Assembly: GCF_000967725.1 (NCBI RefSeq)
Contig: NZ_JXYE01000002.1
Coordinates: 744,001-808,000 of the forward strand
Origin: Loktanella sp. S4079
GTDB lineage: Bacteria; Pseudomonadota; Alphaproteobacteria; Rhodobacterales; Rhodobacteraceae
Direction of reading: 5' to 3'
Length of the DNA stretch: 64,000 nucleotides
Shown: positions 7,951 through 16,578 of the stretch, piece after piece
Position numbering within the stretch: the first letter of the stretch is position 1
Layout: each line of letters opens with the position of its first letter
Made by a program: the position numbers and the translations under genes
Notes under the pieces: generated by a model
Told to the model about the DNA's origin: nothing
What the model saw: the letters and a program-made list of their open reading frames with translations, nothing else
Database searches by the model: none

Positions 7951-9147
7951 ATGAAACGCCTCCCACAAACAGAATTCATTGCCTTGATGGCAATGCTTGC
8001 AGCGACCGTCGCCTTTTCAATTGATGCGATGCTTCCCGCTTTGCCGCAAATCGGCATGGACCTTACCCCGCTGAACATGAACCGCGCCCAGTTAATCGTC
8101 ACCAGTTTCGTTCTGGGAATGGGCGTAGGGACGATGTTCACCGGCCCCTTATCAGACGCATTTGGGCGCAAACCTGTCATGGTCGGCGGCGCATTGATAT
8201 ATATCTTGGCCTGTGTCGCGGCTTGGGCTGCACAAACACTCGAGGTGATGCTCGTCGCACGTGTCGTTCAGGGGCTCGGTGCTGCTGGACCGCGGGTGGT
8301 GGCAATGGCGTTGGTGCGCGACCTCTACTCTGGACGCGAGATGGCACGCATCATGTCCTTTGTGATGATCGTATTCTCAATTGTTCCGGCACTTGCACCA
8401 ACCATCGGTCACTACATCATCTTGGGGTTCGGATGGCATGGTATCTTTGCCGCGTTCGTCATCTTTGCATCCATCGTGACGCTCTGGCTTTTCATGCGCC
8501 AACCCGAGACACTGACTCAAGAAAATCGCCGCCCGCTGAGCATTCGCGCTCTACTCAGCGCCATCAAAGAGATGTTCGTCCACCGAACCGCGCGGCTGTC
8601 AATTATGGTGCAGACCCTGACTTTCGGAATGTTGTTTACGTTGATTTCTTCCACTCAACAGGTCTTTGACCAAACCTTTGACCAAGGCGAGAACTTCCAC
8701 CTCTGGTTCGGTGCCATTGCGATCTTTGCGTCCTCAGCAAGTGTCTTAAATGCGAAGCTTGTCGTCCGCCTTGGGATGCGCGCGATCATCAAAGCCATGT
8801 ACACCGCGCAAATTTCGCTCACACTTATGCTGATCGTTGTTACCTTTATCGATGGCCCTTACTGGCTCAGCTTTGGTGCCTATTTGATCTGGGTCGCGGG
8901 CAACTTCTTCCAAGCGGGCCTGACGATTGGTAACCTCAACGCGCTCGCAATGGAGGAAATGGGCCATATCGCTGGCCTCGCAGCATCCGTCATCGCAGCG
9001 GTCGCGACAGTTGGTGCGGTGATTATCGCAGCACCTATTGCAATGATGTTTGATGGCACGCCACTTCCCATGGCCTATGGCGCACTGGTCCTGTCTAGCC
9101 TTGCCTTGGCGCTGACGACATTGATCAAACGACCCGGCGAGGAATAA
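7951..9147 (+). CDS. Bcr/CflA-family multidrug efflux MFS transporter
   Basis: A 398-residue proton-driven exporter with about twelve membrane helices. The sequence follows the drug:H+ antiporter 12-helix plan: GMGVGTMFTGPLSDAFGRKPVMVGG is the loop 2-3 motif A, and VARVVQGLGAAGPRVVAMALVRD in helices 4-5 is typical of Bcr/CflA. Substrates in the family include bicyclomycin and other drugs; none can be assigned here. It stands alone between the DsbA-like gene and mfd, and ends at a shared bidirectional terminator. Confidence 0.9.
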   Translation: MKRLPQTEFIALMAMLAATVAFSIDAMLPALPQIGMDLTPLNMNRAQLIVTSFVLGMGVGTMFTGPLSDAFGRKPVMVGGALIYILACVAAWAAQTLEVMLVARVVQGLGAAGPRVVAMALVRDLYSGREMARIMSFVMIVFSIVPALAPTIGHYIILGFGWHGIFAAFVIFASIVTLWLFMRQPETLTQENRRPLSIRALLSAIKEMFVHRTARLSIMVQTLTFGMLFTLISSTQQVFDQTFDQGENFHLWFGAIAIFASSASVLNAKLVVRLGMRAIIKAMYTAQISLTLMLIVVTFIDGPYWLSFGAYLIWVAGNFFQAGLTIGNLNALAMEEMGHIAGLAASVIAAVATVGAVIIAAPIAMMFDGTPLPMAYGALVLSSLALALTTLIKRPGEE

Positions 9148-9175
9148 CCCTCGCTTTGTTCAAAATACTCAAAAC

Positions 9176-9203
9176 AAAGGCTGGGTTTACCCAGCCTTTT
9201 TCT
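9176..9203. terminator. bidirectional terminator between MFS gene and mfd
   Basis: Ten-base stem AAAGGCTGGG/CCCAGCCTTT with a four-base loop that contains the mfd stop codon. T-rich sequence follows on the plus strand and an interrupted T tract (from AAAACAAA) on the minus strand, so it can serve both convergent genes. Confidence 0.75.
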
Positions 9204-12200
9204 TTTTCTCTTCGGCCAGCTTTTGCGCCAGATCACGGGCGATATTGAACGAACCTTGGATCTTGTCGCGCTCTTTGGTCCAATCCCGCATGACCACGAT
9301 CTTGTTGTCTTTGACTTTCGCTGCGCCACCTTGTGCATGGACAAATTCCACCAGCCCATGCGGCGATGCAAATTTATCGTTGTGGAACTGAATTGTCGCA
9401 CCTTTGGGTCCGGCGTCGAGCTTGGAAATGCCAGCACGTTTGCACATGGCTTTGATCCGAACAACCAGCATCAATGTGTTGACCTCGCGTGGCAGCTTGC
9501 CAAAGCGATCAATAAGTTCGGCTGCAAAGCCTTCGAGTTCAACTTTGGTCGTCAGTTCCGACAAGCGGCGATATAGACCCAACCGAACATCTAGATCAGG
9601 CACGTAGTCTTCTGGGATCATCACAGGGACGCCAAGGTTGATTTGCGGCGCCCATTGACCGTCGTCAATAATCGCTTCGGCATCGCCCGATTTAATCGCG
9701 GCGATTTGGTCCTCTAGCATTTGCTGATAAAGTTCATATCCAACTTCACGCATTTGGCCGGATTGCTCTTCGCCCAATAGGTTCCCTGCCCCACGAATAT
9801 CAAGATCCTGCGATGCCAAAGTAAACCCAGCACCCAGACTATCAATTGACCCAAGAACACGTAGTCGTTTCTGTGCGGACTCTGTAAGTTTTTGGCGCGG
9901 TTTTGTCGTTAGATAGGCATAGGCGCGTGTTTTTGAGCGCCCAACCCGACCACGAATTTGATAAAGCTGTGACAGGCCAAACATATCGGCGCGCCAGACA
10001 ATCATCGTATTCGCTGTCGGAATATCGAGCCCCGATTCAACAATCGTCGTCGCCAATAGCACATCGTATTTTCCGTCGTAAAACGCATTCATACGATCAT
10101 CTAGCTCGCCGGCAGCCATCTGTCCGGTCGCCGTGATGTAGCTGACTTCTGGCATTTCCTTTTTCAGGAACTCTTCCATCTCGGCCATATCGCGAATGCG
10201 TGGCACCACGATAAACGACTGGCCACCGCGATAATGTTCGCGCAGCAGCGCTTCGCGCACGGTGACGGTATCGAATTCGCTGACGTAGGTGCGAATGGCC
10301 AAACGGTCAATCGGCGGTGTGCCGATGATCGAAAGGTCACGCACCCCAGACAGTGACAACTGCAACGTTCGTGGAATTGGTGTTGCGGTCAATGTCAGCA
10401 CATGGACATCCGTCCGCAGCTGCTTGAGGCGTTCTTTGTGCTGCACGCCAAATTTCTGTTCCTCATCGATGACAAGCAGCCCAAGGTTCTTGAACTTTAC
10501 CCCTTTGGCCAGCAACGCATGTGTTCCAACGACAACATCAACAGTGCCTTTGGCCAGACCATCTCGGGTCAGCGCTGCATCCTTCGTCGAAACAAAACGA
10601 GATAGCGGACGCACGTTAACGGGAAATCCACGAAACCTTTCTGCGAAATTCTGATAGTGTTGGCGCGCGAGCAATGTTGTCGGCGCGATAATCGCAACCT
10701 GAATACCAGACAAGGCCGCGACAAATGCCGCGCGGATTGCGACCTCTGTTTTGCCAAAACCTACATCCCCACAGATGAGCCGATCCATAGGTTTGCCCGC
10801 ACCCAGATCATCCAACACGTCTGCAATTGCCGAAAGCTGATCATCGGTTTCCACATAGGGGAAACGTGCGAGAAACTGATCCCACATCCCATCGGGCGGG
10901 TCCATGGCGGGTGCAGTACGCAACTCGCGTTCGGCAGCCACGCGGATCAATCGCTCGGCAATCTGGCGAATGCGTTCTTTCAGCTTGGCCTTTTTCGCCT
11001 GCCAAGCACCACCGCCCAACTTATCCAACAGCCCAGTGTCATGACCGTATTTTGAGAGCAGTTCAATGTTTTCAACCGGCAGATAAAGCTTTGTTTCTTC
11101 GGCGTATTCTAGAAATAGATATTCGTGCGCGGCACCCAAAGTTGTGACGACTTCCATCCCGCGAAAACGCCCGACGCCGTGATCCACGTGCACAACCAAA
11201 TCACCGGGGTTTAGGCTGTTCACTTCGGATAGGAAATTCTCGGCACGTCGTTTGCGTTTGCCTTTCCGGATGAGCCGATCACCAAGCACATCTTGTTCCG
11301 AGATGACGGTCAGAGCGTCGGTTTCAAACCCGTGATCCAGCGGCCAAACAGCAAGGTGAAGCCCGGTTTTGCCGACGCGGCTGAAATCCTTGATCGGAAT
11401 TGCTTCGGTGATCCCTTCGTCTTCCACCAATCCTTCAATCCGCTCGCGCGCACCTTCAGAGTAAGATGCGATCACGACGGGCCCCTGCTGTAAGCGGGCT
11501 TTAAGGTGATCTGCTAAGCTACTGAAAAGGCTGATCTTTTCTTGCTGCCGCTCTGGTGCAAAATTACGCCCGATGCGGCCGCCTGCATCAATGACGCCAA
11601 TCCCTGTGGCCTGTTTGAGCGGCGCAAATTGTAGAACACGCCGGTTTGCCACGGCAGCGCCCCATGCTTCGTCATCAAGATAGAGCAATCCCGGTGGTGC
11701 GGGTTTGTAAACGCTATCCATCCGCCCTTTTTGGCTTAGGGCGTGCATCCTTGTGCCGTACTGGTCATTGATGCTTTCCCATCGCGATAGCCGCATCGGT
11801 GTGGTCTGATCATCCAGCGAGATGGTGGCGCGCGGCAAATAGTCGAATAGCGTTTCCAAATCCTCTTGGAAAAAGCCGAGCCAATGCTCTATCCCGGCAT
11901 GTTTCCGTCCGGCGCTGACCGCCTCGTAAAGCGGATCGTCTGTGCCTGCTGCACCAAATTCGATCCGGTAATTCTGACGAAAACGCGTGATCGCGGCCTC
12001 GTCCAAAATCACCTCTGAAACGGGTGCCAGTTCAATTTCGCTGAGCTTTTCAGTCGTGCGCTGTGTGGCCGGATCAAACCGACGCGCACCATCCAAGACG
12101 TCGCCAAAGAGGTCTAAGCGAACAGGCCCTGACTGTCCGGGCGGAAAGATATCAATAATCCCGCCACGGATCGCATAGTCGCCCGGTTCCATCACCGTCG

Positions 12201-12636
12201 GACTTTGCGTGAATCCCATACGAACCAAGAAGTTACGCAGCGCTTCTTCGTTAATGCGTGATCCAACGGTCGCTTGAAATGCGGCCTCGCGCAGCAAGGC
12301 GCGCGCTGGCACCCGCTGGGTCGCAGCCGCAATTGTTGTCAAAAGAATAAACTGCTCGGGCATGCCATGAACAAGACCGGCCAAGGTTGCCATCCGTCCG
12401 GCCGAGACATCAGCATTCGGAGACACGCGGTCATATGGCAGACAATCCCAAGCAGGAAAAACAAACACCGGCACATCGGGCGCGTAGAAAGCCAGCGCAG
12501 ATTTAACTGCTGCCAGACGCTTGTCGTCGCGCGCCACATGTACAACAGGCCGCCCCTTAGCGAGTTCGTCCAAGATAAGCTTGGCGTCGTAGCCTTCTGG
12601 CGCGCCGCTCACGGTGATATGAGTTTGATCAGACAT
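9187..12636 (-). CDS. mfd: transcription-repair coupling factor
   Basis: A 1149-residue Mfd that displaces stalled RNA polymerase and recruits UvrA to damaged template. Visible in order: a UvrB-like N-terminal region (DYAIRGGIIDIFPPG near residue 160), the CarD-like RNA-polymerase-interaction domain (LNPGDLVVHVDHGVGRFRGM around 480) and the RecG-like translocase. The translocase shows Walker A GDVGFGKTEVA and the DEEQKFG box, followed by QIRGRVGRS and the TRG segment. A C-terminal TRCF domain follows. Length is normal. It is a single-gene unit. Confidence 0.98.
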   Translation of the reverse strand: MSDQTHITVSGAPEGYDAKLILDELAKGRPVVHVARDDKRLAAVKSALAFYAPDVPVFVFPAWDCLPYDRVSPNADVSAGRMATLAGLVHGMPEQFILLTTIAAATQRVPARALLREAAFQATVGSRINEEALRNFLVRMGFTQSPTVMEPGDYAIRGGIIDIFPPGQSGPVRLDLFGDVLDGARRFDPATQRTTEKLSEIELAPVSEVILDEAAITRFRQNYRIEFGAAGTDDPLYEAVSAGRKHAGIEHWLGFFQEDLETLFDYLPRATISLDDQTTPMRLSRWESINDQYGTRMHALSQKGRMDSVYKPAPPGLLYLDDEAWGAAVANRRVLQFAPLKQATGIGVIDAGGRIGRNFAPERQQEKISLFSSLADHLKARLQQGPVVIASYSEGARERIEGLVEDEGITEAIPIKDFSRVGKTGLHLAVWPLDHGFETDALTVISEQDVLGDRLIRKGKRKRRAENFLSEVNSLNPGDLVVHVDHGVGRFRGMEVVTTLGAAHEYLFLEYAEETKLYLPVENIELLSKYGHDTGLLDKLGGGAWQAKKAKLKERIRQIAERLIRVAAERELRTAPAMDPPDGMWDQFLARFPYVETDDQLSAIADVLDDLGAGKPMDRLICGDVGFGKTEVAIRAAFVAALSGIQVAIIAPTTLLARQHYQNFAERFRGFPVNVRPLSRFVSTKDAALTRDGLAKGTVDVVVGTHALLAKGVKFKNLGLLVIDEEQKFGVQHKERLKQLRTDVHVLTLTATPIPRTLQLSLSGVRDLSIIGTPPIDRLAIRTYVSEFDTVTVREALLREHYRGGQSFIVVPRIRDMAEMEEFLKKEMPEVSYITATGQMAAGELDDRMNAFYDGKYDVLLATTIVESGLDIPTANTMIVWRADMFGLSQLYQIRGRVGRSKTRAYAYLTTKPRQKLTESAQKRLRVLGSIDSLGAGFTLASQDLDIRGAGNLLGEEQSGQMREVGYELYQQMLEDQIAAIKSGDAEAIIDDGQWAPQINLGVPVMIPEDYVPDLDVRLGLYRRLSELTTKVELEGFAAELIDRFGKLPREVNTLMLVVRIKAMCKRAGISKLDAGPKGATIQFHNDKFASPHGLVEFVHAQGGAAKVKDNKIVVMRDWTKERDKIQGSFNIARDLAQKLAEEKKKKAG

Positions 12637-12667
12637 GATCGAGCAACTAACCTTCCCGTCTTTGGTG

Positions 12668-13192
12668 TCAACCGCTCAGCAAATGAAAATGCATCGCCAG
12701 ATTATAAACCATCCCATAGGCTGCAGAGACAAAAACCGCGATGGCACCAACTACTTGGACCCATATCCGCAGGTTGAGCAGCCGACGCAGTCTTTCTGCG
12801 TGGCTCATTTCGCGCTGCGAAATGACAATTCCGGCGCGTAAGTTCATCGCGCCAACGATTGCCAGTGGTGTAAGTAGTAAGAACAGCCCCTGAGCTGCTT
12901 CGATACCATAGTAGAAACCGGTGACGGCCATACTGGTTAACACAAAGGCCACGATGCCGACGAAAAACGCCCCACCTTCTGACCAGAGCCTTGCGAGGCG
13001 CCCCGCCTTGATTTCCAGCAAAACAAGCAATTCGTTTTCGGCCTGTCCGCCAAGTCTGCGTGCACGCTGGATCATGTCATAGGGCACACCAAGCACCCAA
13101 TAACTGACGAGCATCCACAAAACACACATGAGTCCCCAGAACCAAATATTTGAAAACGTTTGCAGATTAAGCAAACGTGAAATGAACTCCAT
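12668..13192 (-). CDS. four-helix membrane protein, function unknown
   Basis: A 174-residue protein with about four membrane helices (WFWGLMCVLWMLVSYWVLGV, FFVGIVAFVLTSMAVTGFYY, LFLLLTPLAIVGAM, WVQVVGAIAVFVSAAYGM). A charged cytoplasmic loop with RARRLGGQAENE separates helices 1 and 2. I would start it at the ATG at 13192; the frame stays open over the divergent hemB start, but that part looks like spurious translation. It resembles roseobacter proteins I recall being labelled 'component of SufBCD complex', but nothing visible supports an Fe-S role. It is divergent from hemB and lies 31 bases upstream of mfd. Confidence 0.75.
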   Translation of the reverse strand: MEFISRLLNLQTFSNIWFWGLMCVLWMLVSYWVLGVPYDMIQRARRLGGQAENELLVLLEIKAGRLARLWSEGGAFFVGIVAFVLTSMAVTGFYYGIEAAQGLFLLLTPLAIVGAMNLRAGIVISQREMSHAERLRRLLNLRIWVQVVGAIAVFVSAAYGMVYNLAMHFHLLSG

Positions 13193-13321
13193 CCGATCCA
13201 ATGTTGTGTCCTGTTGATCTAAAATATGTTCTTGGACGTTAGCGCTATGAAGCGCAGATGCCCAGACTTGTGAAGCGGAAAAAACCGTGCGACCAAGGCA
13301 ACAACTACGAAAGGCCATCTG

Positions 13322-14317
13322 ATGAAACCGACTGTCGCCCCCTTTCCCGCTACGCGCCTGCGCCGGAACCGGCAATCTGCTAGTCTTCGCGCGCTGACAC
13401 GCGAAAATACGCTCACGGTTGATGATCTCATCTGGCCTGTCTTTGTGATGGATGGTCACGATGATGAAACGCCAGTCACCTCAATGCCGGGCGTGACCCG
13501 TAAAACGGTTGACCGCGTAGCCAAGGCAGCCCTTGAGGCGCAGTCATTGGGCATTCCTGCGATCTGTCTGTTTCCTTACACCGGAATGGAGGCCCGCACC
13601 GAAGATTGTGCGATGGCATGGGACCCAAACAACCTGACCAATCAGGCGATCCGCGCCATCAAAGATGTGGCACCCGATATCGCAGTGATGACGGATATTG
13701 CGCTTGATCCCTATAATATCAACGGCCACGACGGATTTGTTGAAAATGGTGAGATCGTTAATGATCGCACGGTCGAAGCGCTTGTCAAAATGGCCCTAGC
13801 ACAGGCCGAGGCTGGCGCGGATATTCTTGGACCGTCTGATATGATGGATGGACGCATTGCTGCGATCCGCTCTGCTCTTGAGGCGGAAAATCATCAGAAC
13901 GTCACAATCCTGAGCTACACCGCCAAATACGCCTCTGCCTTTTACGGGCCATTTCGGGATGCCGTCGGGGCCTCATCGGCGCTAACTGGCGACAAAAAGA
14001 CGTATCAAATGGATCCAGGCAACAGTGATGAGGCGCTAAGGCTAGTTGAGCGTGACCTATCAGAAGGTGCCGATATGGTCATGGTAAAGCCGGGAATGCC
14101 ATATCTCGATATTTGTCGCCGCGTCAAAGATGCCTACGGCGTGCCGACATTTGCCTACCAGGTCAGCGGGGAATACGCGATGCTACAGGCGGCCATCCAA
14201 AATGGATGGCTCGACGGAGATAAGGTCATGATGGAAAGCCTGCTGGCCTTCAAACGCGCGGGATGCGATGGAATCCTGACATATTTCGCCCCCACAGCAG
14301 CCCGCCTGATGCAGTAG
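13322..14317 (+). CDS. hemB: porphobilinogen synthase (delta-aminolevulinate dehydratase)
   Basis: A 331-residue enzyme that condenses two 5-aminolevulinate molecules into porphobilinogen for heme and chlorophyll precursors. Schiff-base lysines are Lys202 (ILSYTAKYAS) and Lys256 (MVMVKPGMPYLD). The metal segment near 125-138 reads D-I-A-L-D-P...H-D-G, so the three zinc cysteines of the E. coli enzyme are replaced by Ala127, Asp129 and Asp137. This is the pattern of magnesium-type enzymes such as that of Pseudomonas aeruginosa. A GAAAGG seven bases upstream supports the ATG. Full length. Confidence 0.97.
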   Translation: MKPTVAPFPATRLRRNRQSASLRALTRENTLTVDDLIWPVFVMDGHDDETPVTSMPGVTRKTVDRVAKAALEAQSLGIPAICLFPYTGMEARTEDCAMAWDPNNLTNQAIRAIKDVAPDIAVMTDIALDPYNINGHDGFVENGEIVNDRTVEALVKMALAQAEAGADILGPSDMMDGRIAAIRSALEAENHQNVTILSYTAKYASAFYGPFRDAVGASSALTGDKKTYQMDPGNSDEALRLVERDLSEGADMVMVKPGMPYLDICRRVKDAYGVPTFAYQVSGEYAMLQAAIQNGWLDGDKVMMESLLAFKRAGCDGILTYFAPTAARLMQ

Positions 14318-14437
14318 ACGGCCTGGCCAGAGGCGACGAAACAAACCAATGGGTGACAGCCTATGGGTTATTGCCTATACTTTTAACACAAGAAGCGAGC
14401 AACGCTTCGCATAACAGGCAAACAAGGCAGAGATATT

Positions 14438-14995
14438 ATGACCAATTTTACCCGGCGCAATTTCGCGCTTGGCGCGATGGCTGCAACAGGGCTAAGTGCA
14501 TGTAGCAATGGCATTGGCAGCACAGGACCTGCCACGATTGATGCGCGTGTCGATACGACTCTCAATGCGATGTATGCCCAATATCCGGGGACCCAACAGC
14601 TGGCGAGCCGTGCAAGTGGGATCTTGGTAATGCCACTGATCACCGAGGTCGGTCTTGGGCTTGGTGGATCGTTTGGCCGTGGCGCCTTACGGATCGGCAA
14701 TTCGACTGTTGATTACTATTCTTCGACATCTGGCAGTGCGGGACTTCAGATCGGGGCGCAACAATATAGTCACGTGCTGTTCTTTATGACCCAAGATGCG
14801 CTGATGGACTTCCGTCAATCCCCCGGTTGGGCGGCTGGCGCCGATATCGAATATGCGGTCAGCGCCCAAAGCGAAATGTTGCGCGCAGAAACCACTACTT
14901 CACTTTCTCCGGTGATCGCGGTTGTCTTTGGTCAGACTGGTCTGCGTTTGGGTGCCACCCTCGAGGGCACGAAATACACGCGGATTATTCCCTAG
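14438..14995 (+). CDS. SYLF/YSC84-domain lipoprotein with twin-arginine-like signal
   Basis: A 185-residue exported protein. The N-terminus carries both a twin-arginine-like motif (TRRNFALGA) and a lipobox (GLSAC, Cys22), so it may be a Tat-exported lipoprotein. The remainder matches the lipid-binding SYLF (YSC84-related) domain, with repeated glycine-rich strands such as TEVGLGLGGSFGRGALRIG and AVVFGQTGLRLGATLEGTKYTRI. Family members bind phosphoinositides in eukaryotes; the bacterial role is not known. It starts 120 bases after hemB and is followed nine bases later by a nucleotidyltransferase gene. Confidence 0.83.
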   Translation: MTNFTRRNFALGAMAATGLSACSNGIGSTGPATIDARVDTTLNAMYAQYPGTQQLASRASGILVMPLITEVGLGLGGSFGRGALRIGNSTVDYYSSTSGSAGLQIGAQQYSHVLFFMTQDALMDFRQSPGWAAGADIEYAVSAQSEMLRAETTTSLSPVIAVVFGQTGLRLGATLEGTKYTRIIP

Positions 14996-15004
14996 ACTGA
15001 TCAC

Positions 15005-15616
15005 ATGCGCGCCACCCAAGCTGATGACCCTATCTGCCCGATTATAATTCCGGCGGCTGGACAATCAAAACGGATGGGTAGTCGCGACAAATTACTTGAG
15101 CCGGTTCGGGGCATGCCACTGATCCGGCTGCAATGCGAACGCGCGCTTGCGACTGGACAGCGCGTGTTTGTAACGGTTCCCTCTGAAACCCATGCACGCG
15201 CGACGGCAATCGCTGATCTACCCGTCGAGGTTATTTCTGTACCTGATCATAAAGATGGACTGTCGGCGAGCCTGCGACACGGGGTTGCGTCGCTCCCTGA
15301 TGTGCCACGTTTTATGATCGCGCTCGCCGATCTCGTAGCGCTCGAAACCAGTGATCTACGTAAGATGATAGATTTGAGTAACACTGATGGCGACGTATTG
15401 ATTTGGCGGGGAACTGATAATGCAGGCAAACCCGGCCACCCTGTCATTTTCGACGGCCAACTACGATCCGCGTTTGCACATTTAGATGGGGATAAAGGGG
15501 CGGCCCCGATTATTGCCGCGCACAGGCAAAAGACCAAACATATAAAGCTTGGCCCGCAAGCGTTGCTTGACCTCGATACGCCCGAAGACTGGGAGAACTG
15601 GCGGAAACAACACTAA
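15005..15616 (+). CDS. MobA/MocA-like nucleotidyltransferase
   Basis: A 203-residue NTP transferase. The nucleotide-binding signature IIPAAGQSKRMGSRDKLLEP is at the N-terminus, and the DHKDGLSASLRHGV and GHPVIFDG segments are those of molybdenum-cofactor cytidylyl/guanylyltransferases. Such enzymes attach CMP or GMP to molybdopterin in the cytoplasm, often for xanthine-dehydrogenase-type enzymes, but no molybdoenzyme is nearby. It lies nine bases after the SYLF gene. The stop interlocks with that of the convergent Hint gene (CTAA). Confidence 0.85.
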   Translation: MRATQADDPICPIIIPAAGQSKRMGSRDKLLEPVRGMPLIRLQCERALATGQRVFVTVPSETHARATAIADLPVEVISVPDHKDGLSASLRHGVASLPDVPRFMIALADLVALETSDLRKMIDLSNTDGDVLIWRGTDNAGKPGHPVIFDGQLRSAFAHLDGDKGAAPIIAAHRQKTKHIKLGPQALLDLDTPEDWENWRKQH

Positions 15617-16275
15617 GACCGAAACAGCCGTTTGGTTTCGTTCTTATTCAACGTCTTACGTGCTGCGCGATATTTCTTGAGGCCTTCCATTGTGGCAAGT
15701 TCTGGGAATAGGCGAAACAGCTCTTTGCGCTGATCTTCTTCTACGCCCTGCATTGCGTAATCGCTTGGCTGAAAAGTTTCAGTCCAGCTACCGTTAGCAA
15801 GGACTGCCTCGTGATCTTCGCACATAAAATGCACATAGGTTGCAGCCGAGGGGTTTGACACTGACACGCCTTCAAGAACGATCAAATCTTTGGCGTAAAC
15901 CAGCACCTCAGCTTCATCAAAATGTTTACGCGCGACTTCTGATACGACAAGCATGCGATGAAACGGTGAGACGGACATATCTCGTTCGGGCAGACCATTA
16001 CCAAGGGCGCCAGCTTGGATGACAATCGGGCGTATCGCGGGCGACGCCTCCAGCGCCTCGGTCGTCAGCTTTTTGTGGCCAACCCAACTGATGTGCTTAA
16101 TACCGCTATCGCGGGTAATAATCCGGGTCCCGACGATCAAATCCTCAACGCGCGTCTCTCCCCGTGGCGTCGCAATAAGTGTACCGGGTGTAAAACACGG
16201 AACAAATGTTTTGCTACGCACTGGATCAGGGATCCATAGTTCAGACGTCGACTGTTGGCGGTTCGAATCTGACAT
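15613..16275 (-). CDS. stand-alone Hint (hedgehog/intein) domain protein
   Basis: A 220-residue protein consisting mostly of a Hint domain. After a short N-terminal tail the motif FVPCFTPGTLIATPRGETRVEDL places the self-processing Cys near residue 28. A histidine-containing block SPFHRMLV follows in the later strands, then YVHFMCEDHEAVLANG. Rhodobacterales carry many such Hint-2 proteins, often at the C-terminus of hemolysin-type repeat proteins; here there is no repeat region and no signal peptide. Whether it cleaves itself is unknown. A perfect palindrome lies just upstream of the start. Confidence 0.85.
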   Translation of the reverse strand: MSDSNRQQSTSELWIPDPVRSKTFVPCFTPGTLIATPRGETRVEDLIVGTRIITRDSGIKHISWVGHKKLTTEALEASPAIRPIVIQAGALGNGLPERDMSVSPFHRMLVVSEVARKHFDEAEVLVYAKDLIVLEGVSVSNPSAATYVHFMCEDHEAVLANGSWTETFQPSDYAMQGVEEDQRKELFRLFPELATMEGLKKYRAARKTLNKNETKRLFRS

Positions 16276-16293
16276 TCGTCATTCCCACAAAAT

Positions 16294-16305
16294 GTTTCAT
16301 GAAAC
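16294..16305. promoter_or_regulatory. perfect palindrome upstream of Hint gene
   Basis: GTTTCATGAAAC is a perfect 12-base palindrome 18 bases ahead of the Hint start codon. A further half site GAAAC lies at 16324-16328. Operator function is inferred from position only. Confidence 0.35.
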
Positions 16306-16376
16306 CAAATTACTAATTTTGTAGAAACATATCAGTGTGGGGATAGCTGTTACAACATGTTTACAACGTCAGCATG

Positions 16377-16397
16377 AATTGCCCCTAATGGGCAATT
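16377..16397. repeat. hairpin downstream of tRNA-Leu
   Basis: Perfect eight-base inverted repeat AATTGCCC/GGGCAATT with a five-base loop, 33 bases past the tRNA 3' end on the minus strand. There is no T tract, so terminator function is doubtful. Nothing else is seen in 16276-16430 apart from this and the palindrome at 16294. Confidence 0.4.
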
Positions 16398-16430
16398 GAA
16401 CGAATACTATAAGCATATCATTGGTAGTAC

Positions 16431-16516
16431 TGGTGCCGATGGAGAGACTCGAACTCTCACGATATTGCTATCGGGGGATTTTGAATCCCCTGCGTCTACC
16501 ATTCCGCCACATCGGC
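16431..16516 (-). tRNA. tRNA-Leu (anticodon CAA)
   Basis: An 86-base class II tRNA with encoded CCA. The acceptor stem is GCCGATG/CATCGGC, and the anticodon stem GGGGA/TCCCC encloses the loop TTCAAAA, giving anticodon CAA (reads UUG). A long variable arm (CGATAGCAATATCG) and the T-loop GTTCGAGTC are present. Confidence 0.97.
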
Positions 16517-16578
16517 CAGTGCGGACCTCCTAAACAGGACCGCGACCAAGGTCAATCTATCGAATGCAATTTCATGAA

